A DNA stretch of 64,000 bases from Aphrophora alni (GCA_963513935.1 OY740772.1:15098098-15162097); one strand, 5' to 3'; numbered from the stretch's first letter, positions 24,170-34,745 are shown. Notes: generated by a model from the letters alone, not told the origin. Program-made: numbers and translations.

Positions 24170-24268
24170 AAACAGCTGATTAGTTTTATCATTTCAAATT
24201 ATTATGATAATTTAACATTAGGCATAGCCTGGACTAATAAATAAATAATTTGGAATAAAGTTTTGGCC
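24170..24268 (+). repeat. Left copy of a ~110-bp direct repeat flanking the Harbinger element
   Basis: The blocks 'agctgatta', 'tcaaattattatgataatttaacattagg' and 'cctagcctggactaata' type sequence here ('catagcctggactaataaataaat') recur in the same order at 24926-25045 on the other side of the element. Confidence 0.6.
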
Positions 24269-24271
24269 TAA

Positions 24272-24914
24272 AGGCCGGTTTAGACGCTACGATAAATCGG
24301 ACGACAAAACTGTAACGACAAGTCGGTGCATGCAAGACGGAACGTGTAAACCGCAAATCGTTACGACTTGTCTGAATTGGAGCCAGATTGGAAGGTTTGT
24401 GCAAAATAGCACAAATATCGTTGGTTTGCAACGACAATCGTAACGTAGCACTAAGTCTTTCGTGTGGAGATATAGAATTTCTCATTACCGTGTCTTGCCT
24501 TTTAATCAAAGGAGAAACCAAATCCAGTAACTCGTTGTAAGTATCCTCGGTCATCCTCAAGTAGTTCCTCCAATCAGAAGGTTCATTGCTCAATTCTTTT
24601 AGTAACTCCATATGGGATAACCTCTTTTTCAGTAGCCAATGTCGACTCCACTTACTTCTAGGTTTTCTTTTCCTCTTCGCACTTGTTGCCAGACACAATA
24701 CGTACATAGACCACAGCAGTAATTCTTCCATTGCTAGAAAGCACTTCCACAAATCACCTACCACCTACCAAAGAGAGGTTAAAATACCGACTGATTTGAA
24801 CGATAAGACGGAACGTATAAACGAGGCCGGTTTGAACGTCCAATATCCGACAAGTCGTACCGACTTGTCGTTGCAGTTTTGTCGGCCGATTTATCGTAGC
24901 GTCTAAACCGGCCT
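24272..24914 (-). mobile_element. PIF/Harbinger transposon, internally deleted, with TAA target duplication
   Basis: Both ends carry the inverted repeat AGGCCGGTTTAGACGCTACG..., which stays nearly perfect for at least 55 bases (24272-24328 against 24858-24914). The element is flanked by TAA on both sides (24269-24271 and 24915-24917). TAA or TTA duplications are the hallmark of the PIF/Harbinger superfamily. At 643 bp it is far shorter than an autonomous copy, and it retains only the beginning of the transposase on the minus strand. It is a good example of an autonomous element on the way to becoming a MITE. Confidence 0.85.
24403..24764 (-). pseudogene. PIF/Harbinger transposase, N-terminal fragment
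   Basis: The minus-strand frame opens at Met 24764 and continues to a stop at 24234, but the protein-like part ends near 24403; the rest is translation of the terminal repeat. It contains a Lys/Arg-rich stretch, then Trp-Leu-Leu-Lys-Lys-Arg, a helical Leu/Glu-rich segment, and 'YLRMTEDTYNELLDLVSPLI' followed by a Gln-Asp-Thr/Met-Arg and Pro-x-Glu-Arg-Leu-x-x-Thr-Leu-Arg block. That order is characteristic of the N-terminal part of Harbinger transposases (HARBI1-like). The catalytic DDE domain is absent, so it cannot act by itself. Known family features are from memory of the superfamily. Confidence 0.75.
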
Positions 24915-24925
24915 TAAAACACAAC

Positions 24926-25045
24926 ACATAAAAGAGCTGATTATGTTGATCAGTTTCAATAATTCAAGACAATTTTAGGTTAGGCCTAGCCTGGACTAAT
25001 ATGAATAAATTGGTGCTATTTGAAACAGGTTTGACCTAAAACATA
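24926..25045 (+). repeat. Right copy of the ~110-bp direct repeat
   Basis: 'agagctgattatgttgatcag', 'ttttaggttaggcctagcctggactaatatgaataaattgg' and 'aggtttgacctaaaac' parallel the left copy, including 'ttttggcctaaa' at the Harbinger insertion point. The transposon therefore landed at the end of the first unit of a tandem pair. Confidence 0.6.
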
Positions 25046-25244
25046 ATTTACTTGATTCAACGAAGGAATCAAGCCCAAACCTTAAGGTAGCTTGAAGTGT
25101 ATCCTATCTGATACTGAATAATCAAATAGTTAATAACAAAGCCAGTTTTTGATGAGATATACAATTTACGTTATATTTTAAAATCATAATTATTGTTTTT
25201 TGTCATTTATTGTTGTATTGCCGCACAGGTTTACTAGTCCAATA
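25046..25244. other. No feature recognised
   Basis: Short AT-rich gap between the direct repeat and the LINE tail. Confidence 0.4.
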
Positions 25245-25440
25245 ACAGACCCCTAGCCCTCGAATACTCCAATAGCGTCTGGGTCGGGAAAGAACTAATA
25301 GTTGATCATGAGAGACCCGATAAGAAAGAGAGGGATCTAACCCAGGACAACATGAAACAAGTATAGAGCCAGTTGGAACATTCGGGATTGTCTTGCCAAT
25401 CACCCACTATAGTGACTCCCTGGGACTAATGATGGCGAAA
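25245..25440 (+). mobile_element. LINE 3' tail (family F)
   Basis: 'ccctcgaatactccaatagcgtctgggtcgg', 'agagagggatctaacccaggac', 'tcgggattg' and the terminal 'ctatagtgactccc' blocks are in order, as at 57.5 and 63.8 kb. The minus-strand open frame 25203-25403 is a shadow. Confidence 0.65.
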
Positions 25441-25788
25441 GTTAAGTTATATGATGGGTCAATTTAGATTTTTTTTGCAAATAATAAGTAAAATAAAGTG
25501 TTTTTTTTTCCATTCCTTTTATTTACATTGAGACAAACAAAACATGATTGGATTGAGAAAAAGAGAGAAAAATAAAAATACAGCTCACTTTAACAACAAA
25601 CTAAACAAAACAAATAAATTGACATTTGACATAATAATACATTACTTAAAGTTAAAATACACAAAAACGAGAATAAAAACTAAAACAATATTACTTCTAA
25701 ATCCTAAAAAAAAACTTAAGATAAACAAAAACAAAAATATACGGAATGAAATAATGCAGCCTTCATGGGTTTGCCCGAATGTTTTGAA
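25441..25788. other. A-rich low-complexity sequence
   Basis: Lys/Asn-rich translations here are caused by A-rich sequence. No gene is seen. Confidence 0.5.
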
Positions 25789-26115
25789 ATGATGTACTGT
25801 ACATCTTGTCGCCTGTATACCAATGTACAAACCAAAACAATAGACAAATTTGGGAGTGGTTATATTTTCATTATATTTTTCTTTACATAACTCAAAGTTT
25901 GAGGGTATTGAAAAAAAAATAAACAAAAAATTACGATTTTGATAAACACAAAATATATAAAATTTTGCTTAAATGATCCAAACAAAACGTATTGGTTGCC
26001 GACTCTTAAAAAATATCGGTATGTAAGTTGTCGGTAAAAATAAATCGGACTGTTATAAAAGACGTAATTTCCCAAAGTCTACGCAACCGATTTCGTTCAA
26101 ACGTTTATTAAACCC
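25789..26115 (+). repeat. Family B, middle part
   Basis: 'gtgctgt'-type start is lost. 'cataactcaaagtttgagggta', 'aaaattacgattttgata', 'aaaacgtattggttgccgactctt' and 'ccgatttcgttcaaacg' are in family B order. Confidence 0.65.
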
Positions 26116-27396
26116 TGTGTAAAAAACATACAGTGTTAGAAATTTGGAAACGGCTGCTTTAGAAATTTTAAAAACTGCTTTAGATAGAAAGATGTTGGAC
26201 CTCTCATTTTAAAGCTCTTAAGCTGCCCCTTCTACAAGATTGTACAAAAATTTAATAGTACATAGAGGGAGTTCAAATAATTAACACAACAGGTGTGATG
26301 AGAGATTCGTATACAAGATTATCAAACTGCCAAACTGCACAAGGAAAACATTTTTAACGTTTTTGTAACAATCTGAGGTAAGAAAAATCGTACATTTTCA
26401 AACATCCTGTTCAAGGAAATTTATTTTTACACATTATTTATGTCTTAAACTTTCAATTGCCGAAATTCGTTAAAACGTATATTAGTGAATAATAAAAAGT
26501 AAACTAAAATAACATTTGGTTTTAATAATTTGTGTTATTAAGCAATATGTAGATGTCGGTTTTTGCTTTTAGAACACCCTGTATCGCATATACAATTTCC
26601 ACTACATTTTGACTTACTTTACATCACAATAACCAAATAATAAATCGTTATTCACACATAACTGTGAGGAAGGTTCATTATTAACTCAACCTTGCAGAGA
26701 ACATTTAATATTGTGTTTACAAAATTACGATTTTTAAAACGCCATAACTCGGTTGTTAATAAAGATAAATTAAAAACACCTTAAAGTACCCATAGTACCC
26801 ATTTAAGGTACCCATAGTACCTTAAATTGACCTATGAGAATACGTAATAATAAATTGTTGCATTTAAAAAGAGTTGAGAAAAATCGCGTTTATTTAATTT
26901 TTGGAACACCCTATATATCCGCCTAAACTTTTGTACCACGGATAAGAGCTTTAAAATGAAAGGTTGAACATATATCCATCCAAAGCAGTTCTTGAAAGAA
27001 ATAGATTATTGAGTTCAGATTTGGTATAAACATTTTATATGTTACGTTTTACAAGTGTACCTAACAGATACTTTATTTTTATAACTTTCAAAACGGCGGC
27101 CGTTTAGAAATTTTTGTAAGTTAACGGTTTTGAAGATATTCGGCTTTAAAAGTTTTAAAGGGTCGCCATTTTGAGAATTATAAAAATAAAGTCTTTGTGT
27201 TTGGGTGCACTTATAAAATGCTTATCTGCTCAATATTTAATCTATATCTGGAGTTATATGGTTTTTCTTTCTAAAAGAACAAATTGGCGGATGGACGTAT
27301 AATGAAGCGGAATTCGACGATATGTTATTTTTTGTTCGTTTTGATGTATATATTCTGAAAATGAATAGCCAGTTCACATTTTCGGGACACTCTGTA
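26116..27396 (+). mobile_element. Family C, several fused or nested copies
   Basis: Three right-end-like motifs occur: 'gaacaccctgta' (26571-26582), 'ggaacaccctata' (26906-26918) and 'gggacactctgta' (27384-27396). Blocks shared with other copies are 'tacgttttacaagtgtacc' (27042-27060), 'aaaacggcggccgttta', 'gtcgccattttgagaatta' and 'ttgttcgttttgatgtatatattctgaaa' (27332-27360; inverted and direct partners at 51.2-51.5 kb). The unit 'aaggtacccatagtacc' is locally repeated at 26785-26825. Confidence 0.5.
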
Positions 27397-27923
27397 TATG
27401 GAACAAAGAGAGAAAAACTTTAAAAAAGAAATTCTATTAAAACTTTTATCTTGAAGCAAAAAAATAATTAAAACACACATGAAAATACATAGATTGTAAG
27501 GAAACATTGTTATAATATATAGTTAACAGTGGATGCAGTAGGGGTGAAGACGAAATCAAGTTTCCAGTTGGCAGCACCAGTAAATTGTTGGTCTGTTCTT
27601 TGTAATTAGGTTATGCAGTGATAATAGAATTCGTATACTAATGTGAAGGTGAAACTGTTAGACATGGTACTAATAAGTGATGGCGAGACTAAATATGCTG
27701 TTTTAATTAATAAATGGTGCAAAAATATTGCACAAACATTCTCAACTAAAACGAACCAGAATTAATTGGAATCGAAAATGTCAGTTGGGTAGTTGTCAGT
27801 CGAAACTATGGAAATAAAGTATGGACGTCTTTAGAAAAATATTTAAAGATATAAACTTGCTTCTCTTGTCTTATAAAACCTAATTGATTAAAATCCAGCT
27901 GTTATTGACGGTGGTCGTAGTTC

Positions 27924-27927
<4 letters not shown>
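27397..27927. other. No gene seen
   Basis: Unique AT-rich sequence without recognisable features. Confidence 0.4.

Positions 27928-27989
<62 letters not shown>
27928..27989. repeat. (AT)n microsatellite
   Basis: A perfect alternating AT run of about 62 bases, next to the 5' edge of a minus-strand family B copy. Confidence 0.95.
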
Positions 27990-27990
<1 letters not shown>

Positions 27991-28770
27991 CTGAACTGTA
28001 GAATTATTCTTACGAAATCTTAGACGAATTTTGGTCATTAATTTTTACATTTTATCGAAATCGGTTTGGGTGATTTTGAGAAATAACGTCTTGTAGTCAG
28101 CGTCGTGGAGGGTTTTTGCCGATAAATTTACAAACCGACTTTTTTTTTTAAAAAATGGCGTCCAACACGTTTTGTTTGGATCCATATTAGCTACACTTGA
28201 TTAAAATGTAATCAAATTCATTAGAGCAGATTTCGAAAAATCGTAATTTTGTGTTTTTCGTTATGGAATCTACCCCCAAATTTTAAATTAATTAAAAATA
28301 ACCCGAGATACGAACAAAATACACCCATAAACAAAATTTTATTAAAATCCACTTTTAATGGTTCGTTTTTGTTTTTTATCAGTTATTCCTGAACCGTAAT
28401 ATTGTTTACTTGTAACTTTGCACACGGATAGGAGCCATTAATCTATATATTTTACTAAAATTTGAACACAATCGGTGAGGCTGATTTTGAGATATTACGT
28501 TTTTATAACAGCGTCTTAGGCGGTTTTTTGGTACTATACCGATTAACAAACAAGCATTTTTTGAGAGATGTTTTATTTGGGCGCTTTGAGGCTACAGTAG
28601 AGCAAAATTTGATCAAAATCTATGAGCCGATTTTGTGACAATCGTAATTTTGTGTTCATTTCTTTGGGTAGCTACCCTCAAATTATGAGTTATCAAATAA
28701 AAAAGTCACGCGATATGGCCAAAAATCGGTCCACACATTTGAGCTGTAGAGCACTCACAGCTGGCCACCA
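27990..28770 (-). repeat. Family B, minus strand, two tandem partial copies
   Basis: The sequence 'attcctgaactgtag' (27988-28002) and 'ttattcctgaaccgtaat' (28382-28399) begin two consecutive copies of the same block order: 'gattttgaga.ataacgt', 'tttgccgataaa', 'ctacacttgattaaaat', 'gtaattttgtgtt', 'ctacccccaaatttt'. The second copy ends at the 'gagctgtagagcactcacag' end. The open frame 28622-28912 is a shadow. Confidence 0.7.
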
Positions 28771-28815
28771 TTCCAACATCCACTTGTTTGTACTCGGGGG
28801 ACTTCAATTCATATA

Positions 28816-29279
28816 CAGAATGATTGAAATAGATGTGACCGCTGTTTTATTTGATAAGTACAAAAGTTACAAAAGAACTGTAAAAGGTAACTCCCCCGTA
28901 TTTTTCGAGTAAAAACTTGAGTTGTTTCCAAATTTCAACAGCCAAATGGTGGTCAGATCTAAATTTTTTCACGGGAATTTCTATATTTGGCGATTTCGGG
29001 TAAAACACATTATTTTAAGGCTTTTTTATTCTTGGATATTTTTCGATATCTTGAACCGTTAGGGAGATAATAGCGCTCAAAAGACGTTATCAGAGTTCCA
29101 TTTTCCGTAGCTAAAAGAGTATTAAAATTTGAACATGGATAGTCTGTAATGTATAAAAGAATATTAAAAGTTTGAAAAGTAACATATTTTTTTTTTTAGT
29201 CACATGAGAAGACTAATAAATGATAATATTTTTGAAAAATTAATAATTATTTTTCTGGATAAAAATAATGTTGGCAATA

Positions 29280-29349
<70 letters not shown>

Positions 29350-30108
29350 GGTAGTAGTTGGATACTCTTTATTCCCAAAAACAGCTGTTATGCAAATTTG
29401 TACAGAGCAGTTATTAAAGAAATTCAATAAAATAAGTCGGTTAAAATTCCTTTTTAAAATATCTCAACATTGGATTTTGTGCAACTTTTCTGGTAATACA
29501 CCATCACACCAGAAAATGGAAAATGCTATTTTGGCAAATGTATTACACTAGTTTGTAATTATTACTGGAGGTATTAGATATTTTAACCGAAACATAAATA
29601 TTAAGAGTGTTTAAAAATACACCTTATCTTTAATTCGCAAGATGTAATAAATAAAGATCTGGTGCAAGCCAGTGAATGTTACAATTACCAGAAAAAATTA
29701 TGATTTTTGTTTTCTATCGGTAGCCTAACTCTGTTTATCTTCAGCCTACAGAACAAACAAAAATTATACTTTCTACCCTAGTTCTAGTTTAAATTTCACC
29801 TGAATTTGACTTTGAAAAATAAAAATAAAACCGTCTCTGGTAGTTGTTTGATTTTGTGAACCATTTAAGCACCTGTAGCTTCTAAACTGTTAGAGATATT
29901 GAAAAATATCCAAGAATAAAAAATTCTTAAAATAATGTTTTTTATTCAAAATTGTTCTGTTCTCGTTAGAATATTTAGAGCTGAAAATTTGGTAATATCT
30001 CTACTTTTAACTCAAAAAATCCTGGGTTAGATTTGAAAGTTTTTTTTTGTAACTTTTGTAGCCTACTTATGTAATAACTCAGCTGTCACACTAGTTTCAA
30101 TCACCCTG
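28816..30108. mobile_element. Non-autonomous DNA transposon with long inverted ends (family C type)
   Basis: TA-CAGAATGATTGAAA at 28814-28829 and TTTCAATCACCCTG-TA at 30095-30110 are the two ends. The inverted similarity continues inward for about 230 bases: 'acaaaagttacaaaa', 'cattattttaag', 'ttttttattcttggatatttttc.atatct' on the left match the reverse complement of the right arm (29880-30108). The centre (29160-29590) has no coding capacity and holds an (AT)n run. That centre is present a second time at 34430-34745 without the arms. TA duplication suggests the Tc1/mariner superfamily. Confidence 0.75.
29283..29347. repeat. (AT)n microsatellite inside the transposon
   Basis: About 65 bases of alternating AT. 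The equivalent position of the second copy (about 34540-34556) reads 'actttataaatatcagg', so the run expanded after the copies separated. Ile-Tyr repeat open frames over it are artefacts. Confidence 0.95.
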
Positions 30109-30650
30109 TATATCCGAAAACTCATACATTTTTTTTCTACCCGTCACATAACTTACATAAGTAAAAACCCTGGAACAATTAAGTTTCAACACATCCTCCA
30201 CATTTCAATTTACACCTAATGATATTGGTTTGAATTAATATCAGTTATTTTTCCCTTTTATTAACTGCACCTTTTGAATATGAAACGTGTTCGAATGATG
30301 CAATGGAACCCAATTAAGATGGTAAGAAGGACGGACAACGTTCAATAGATAACCTTAAATTATATCTTGTAGATGATTTCAGTTTGTCATTAAATCAGTA
30401 AAGCAGTGTAATTAACAGGTGATTTGTTTCAATTGAAGGTTATTTCATCTTGTTTGGGAACATCAAATCGACCTTAATTTGAATTTCATTTTGTAAGTTA
30501 TGTGTAGGAGACCACACGTGTTGAAGAAGACGGAATTGTGGTCAGTTTTTTCTGTAAGATATACTCGAATATAAAACAACGATTTGGTCTACAGGGGGAG
30601 AGGGTGTTTAAATCCATTCATAGAAAGATTTTAAAGTTACACAACAATTT
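30109..30650. other. No gene seen
   Basis: Unique sequence; no recognised feature. Confidence 0.4.
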
Positions 30651-30860
30651 ATCCCTGTTTGTAGGTGGGAAAATTTGGGATCTAATCTTCACTTTTCATG
30701 TCCTCAGGAAACAGAGAAAAATATTTTCGAGATTCTGTCCGTCGGTCGTCTTTGTCGTCTGTACGTAAGCACGATAGCAGCCACGAAAATTAAGATAGGG
30801 ACGTGAAATTTGTGTAAGTGACTGTACTGTGCTCATGAGCTTGATAGGAGTAAAAAGTAG
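30651..30860 (+). repeat. Family A, 5' part only
   Basis: 'cttcacttttcatgtcctcagga', 'gtccgtcggtcgtctttgtcgtctgtacgtaagcacgatagcagccac' and 'actgtactgtgctcatgagc' match the 16.8 and 45.9 kb copies. The 3' part is missing. Confidence 0.65.
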
Positions 30861-30984
30861 TACTCCTCTGAGTACAAGGATACATGGGAATAAAAATGCA
30901 GATAATAATGTGACGAAGGAGCATCCATCCCATTCGTAGGACCAGAACTATTGTATTCATTGTTGATAGCCTTAGAACTACATA

Positions 30985-31150
30985 TATTTCATTTATATTA
31001 TTTATTTTTCAAATGTAGTCTGTATTTGTATTTTACCTTTGAGTGAACATAGATAGCTGGCCTGATGATGCTGCCTGTGGCAGTGAAACATGTAGCCACA
31101 TAAAAGGTCAAATACAAATACAGACTACATTTGACAAATAAATAATATAT
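30985..31150. repeat. Palindromic element with hammerhead-like centre
   Basis: Arms of about 60 bases (30990-31050 and 31095-31150) are inverted copies: 'caaatgtagtctgtatttgtat' on the left and its reverse complement on the right. The centre (31059-31086) reads CTGATGA, a hairpin CTGCC-TGT-GGCAG, then TGAAAC. Comparable central motifs occur in other palindromes of this window. Confidence 0.7.
31059..31092 (+). ncRNA. Hammerhead-core-like motif
   Basis: CTGATGA is followed by a perfect 5-bp hairpin (CTGCC/GGCAG, 3-base loop) and GAAAC. The hammerhead consensus is CUGANGA-helix II-GAAA. Against it, the first pair of helix II would be U-U here instead of a purine-C pair. Known carriers of such motifs are Penelope-like retroelements and retrozymes. 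Confidence 0.35.
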
Positions 31151-31154
31151 ATAC

Positions 31155-31745
31155 AACTATTGTGTGGAGTTGGAGAAAATTACTTCAAGATGAGACTTAA
31201 AAGAGGTGAAGAAACCCGTAGGCCGAAACTCTGGAGAAAAGTAAGTACTGAGCCAAGATAAGGAACTTCTAGGGAATTACGACAGGGTTTGCATTCGTTT
31301 ATACAACGATAGGCAAAGACTACTAACGAACTTCCTTACGCTGGATGAGTCAAAGAGGACATCTTGGGAAACTCGGAAGATACAACCTGTAGGTGTTGTA
31401 AGGAGGGTGAGGAAAGCCCTCGTCACTGCGAGCCCGTAGCTATTAAAAGAACAAAAACTTTTGGAAGATAGTACTTAGTCAACTCATCATACAATGTAAT
31501 ACATTTTTATTTTCCCCTTGTTATTTATAGACAAAAATCTCTTGGTTATCATTGCTGTATAAAAAAAGAACAAAAGTATAAAATAAAGCCTTTGAATAGA
31601 CTAGTTTCAGGGTCGGAAGCGAACAAGTGTTGGTCAAGAAAGACCTGAGAGGAAACGTGAAAGAGAGCGATATTATAAAATGTGTAGATCCAGCTAGGTC
31701 CCTCGGGATTGCTTCACAGGTGTTCACTGTAGCTCATGAGAGATA
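31155..31745 (+). mobile_element. Non-LTR retrotransposon 3' end: RNase H tail plus 3' region
   Basis: At 31350-31450 a frame reads Arg-Gly-His-Leu-Gly-Lys-Leu-Gly, then, after a one-frame shift, Cys-Arg-Cys-Cys-Lys-Glu-Gly-Glu-Glu-Ser-Pro-Arg-His. This is the Gly-His-x-Leu...Cys-Arg-x-Cys-x-Glu-x-x-Glu-Thr/Ser-x-x-His block that closes the RNase H/zinc region of many insect LINE ORF2 proteins. The family F tail ('cagggtcgg', 'gacctgagagga', 'tagatccagctagg', 'cgggattg') follows at 31600-31720. Stops and frame shifts show that it is dead. Confidence 0.65.
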
Positions 31746-31990
31746 GTGTCAGATCCTCTATATGTATGTCGGAAATTGATTACTTATTGTACTGATGGAT
31801 CAAGGGGGTCTTATACAGTAGGATAAATTTATTTAAAACTGTTGTTACACAGGATCTATTAACGAGGCTCTATATATTAAAAAGTCTCCATTAAATAAAT
31901 ATTTTTTTCCCGTTTCATGAGGCTAAGTGAAATCAGTAAAATGTAGTTTGAAATTTTTACTTACTCTATACTGGGTAACAGTTCAATTGA
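31746..31990 (-). repeat. Family A, minus strand, internally deleted
   Basis: It holds the reverse complement of the 3' tail (31785-31860: 'tactgatggatcaagggggtc', 'gttgttacacagg') and of the head ('ctatactgggtaac' at 31967-31980), but most of the middle is missing. Confidence 0.6.
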
Positions 31991-34156
31991 GATTCGGTTC
32001 GCCATTAAGATCATAAAGATTGACACTACAAGTAATATTAGATTTTTTGTAACCAATTTTATCAGTAAAAAAAAATATTAAGAAATTTTTTAATAACGCG
32101 AAACAAAATACGTAAACTTTTTATAAAGACGAGGAGAAGGAAATGAAAGTTCGGAATTTACATAGTCAGATAAACTGAACAAACTAGGCAATCAATCAAA
32201 GTTACAACTAGAGATAAATCTATCTTTAAAATAAAAAAAGTGGAAATCTTCTAAATTTCTGTTTTACACTAAATTGGGCAATATAACTTCTGGCTAGACT
32301 TGACATGCTGTGATGGTTTAAGTGTAACTGGAGACATGTCTTAGAAAGTAGGTCTAGTTCATTTCAGAATAGAAACAGCTTAAAGTTTAAGTAACTGAAT
32401 ACGCTTTAGATTCAATTATATTTAAACTGAGTCAAAGTGAGCTTTACATTTTTGGTTTCAACATAAATCAAATTCGTAATGAAGTGGGGGTGGAATTTAT
32501 AATTTCTCGCATGTCAGGATTGTTATTTAAATGATAAATTTATTATAAAATAAGTGTTTCCAAGAAAAATTTATAATTGTAAAGAAAACTGCAGGTAACA
32601 CTGTTTAATTTGACACCTTAATCATTAAAATTGATCCTATAGTAAAGAAAACGCGACTGGCGTAAAAATTCCTTAGCAAATTAAATATAACAAATTAAAA
32701 TAATTTTTTGTAACTTATACAAATAATTACCATTAATAAAACATGTATACAAAATTTTAATTCCAATTATATATATTCCAATATAGACATTCTTTCGTTA
32801 GAAATTATATTTTTAAGAAAAAACATAGACAGACCGACACGGAATGAAGCGTTTCCAGACGTACGTTTTTTAAAGTAACTGTATATTTTGACCATCTGAA
32901 GATATAGGCCTACGAATATTTTTGCCACACCCCTGAATTATCCAGTCTATGTTAAAATTGGTCGATGTTGCTTCCTCAAAGTATTTGTTATCTGTTTATT
33001 TCTCGCTATTGCATGTTTATTTGCTATTGAATCATCAATTATTAATATCTCCTTTGTATTGATGTTTTTAATGAAATATTGCATGAATAAATCAATCAAT
33101 AAACACATTCCGCTTTGAAGGGCGACTCTGTTTCTATACCAGCGTTGAAATCTCCACGCCTTGATGTGTCATACGTTAGTCATACATTGCATTGTTATTT
33201 ATAAATATATTATTTGCCGCTTATTCTATCATTTGACACTCTATTATCTTAAATATTTTTAACAAACAAATGTGAATGCTACACGAATGCAAATTCATTT
33301 TTCATTCCCTTTTCTGCACGGTGCCGTATTCTACAGCCTAAACATGTGAACAGATTCCAATAAAATTTGCGATGTGAAAATAGTGTAGTCGTATCTCTGG
33401 ATGTTTCCATTATTTAATAATTATAAATTTTAGGGTAGCTGCTATAAAAAAAATTTAAAAAAAATTTTTGGGCCATTATTTTTATTCTTTAGTAAACATT
33501 TTTATTAGTTTATAACAATAATAAACATTCCAGCAACTAATTTATTTTATTTTCAGATATTGTTTAGATTTTACTACGAAGAAATTTTCCCGGATAAATC
33601 TTTATATTATTCGCTTCCAGAGATTTCCAGAGTTTGACCTGTAAAATGAATAATTTGACTGCACTACTGCCAACGTTTAAAACTACTTAATTTTCGGAAT
33701 TAATTCTCGCCAACATAACAAACTATTACAATTGAAATTTCAAATCTATTGCTTGTAGATTCTATTATCATATACTAAAGCTATCAACCTATTTATACAT
33801 TCACATTTCACAATAGAAGGCGCTACACTCTTTAAATAAATAAAACACCAGCCATAAGTAAATTTGCAACACCCTCATTGTGTTCCAGGACACATCCTTT
33901 GTCATCTCTCGATTCCTCGAGGAACTCCAATACCAGTAATTTCATTGTTATAGATTTATAGTCGAAGCGTATTGAATATTATTACATCCAGTGGGTGGGG
34001 ACAGGCACACCTGAGAGTTGCATACAATAGCGCTGCATCACGGTACATAATTAGACTAATATCAGGAGGATTCGTTGACCTTGTCTTGTGCCACTTTCTT
34101 CCTCGGATGGTATTTATAATAGATCAATTACTATAAACTGTATTGGGGGATCGTTG
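31991..34156. other. Mostly unique; one small family B piece
   Basis: Only 33310-33470 is recognised (family B, plus: 'ttctacagcctaaacatgtgaacagattccaataaaatttg' and 'gggtagctgct'). GC rises from about 33990 onward. No coding signal is recognised. Confidence 0.4.
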
Positions 34157-34157
34157 A

Positions 34158-34397
34158 TCAAAGGTTAATCATACAACTGGAAGTGAAATTTGCCGGGATT
34201 ATAGTGTGAGGATTTCGCATGGGCTGGTAACGTGTAATTCCGCCATGAGCTTCAATTTCCAGCGTAATCGGTGAAGGACGGATAAGCGGCGAATATTGCA
34301 GTGTCTTTGTGAAGCTGACACGTGTTCCTTGCAGTCGAGTACAACAATTGTGGTCAGGGGGGGGTTGAGCTAGGGACATTTTAAAGTTACAGATCAA
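34158..34397 (-). CDS. Open frame of unknown nature (79 codons)
   Basis: The minus-strand frame runs from Met at 34397 to the stop at 34158, with a second Met eight codons in. The region is clearly richer in GC than neighbouring DNA and the translation is well mixed: a Pro-Pro-Pro and Cys-Cys stretch near residues 12-19, and a Thr-Leu-Glu-Ile-Glu segment near residue 46. It shows no signal peptide, membrane span or family motif that I recognise, and no clear splice sites were identified. It could be an exon, but a chance frame in a GC-rich stretch is at least as likely. Confidence 0.2.
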   Translation of the reverse strand: MICNFKMSLAQPPPDHNCCTRLQGTRVSFTKTLQYSPLIRPSPITLEIEAHGGITRYQPMRNPHTIIPANFTSSCMINL

Positions 34398-34429
34398 ATT
34401 TATCCTCCTTTTGAGAATATACTGTATTG

Positions 34430-34745
34430 TTACATAAAAATAATTAAAGTTTGAAAAGCATACTCACGTGGTAAGACTACAAATGTAAACATTTTTGAGA
34501 AATTAATAATTATTTTTCCTATTAAATATAATGTTGACAATACACTTTATAAATATCAGGTAGTTATTTGAAACTCTTTATTCCCTAAAACAGCTGTTAT
34601 ACAAATTTCCACAAATCAGTTTTTAAAGAAAATGAATATTCAATAAATGTTTAAACATTCGATTTTGTCCAACGTTTCTGGGAATTGTCTAGAACGCCTA
34701 CTGGCTTACGCCAGTTTGTAATTATTACGGGTTGTATTAGACTTT
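34430..34745 (+). repeat. Second copy of the core of the 28.8-30.1 kb transposon
   Basis: 'agtttgaaaagcatactcacgtggtaagact', 'gaaattaataattatttttcct', 'aaacagctgttatacaaatttc', 'ttcgattttgtccaac.tttctgg' and 'gccagtttgtaattattac' match 29165-29565 in order. The long inverted arms are absent. Confidence 0.75.

Noticed and set aside
29200..29551. Open frames with long Ile-Tyr repeats on both strands
   Set aside because: They read through an (AT)n microsatellite inside a non-coding transposon.
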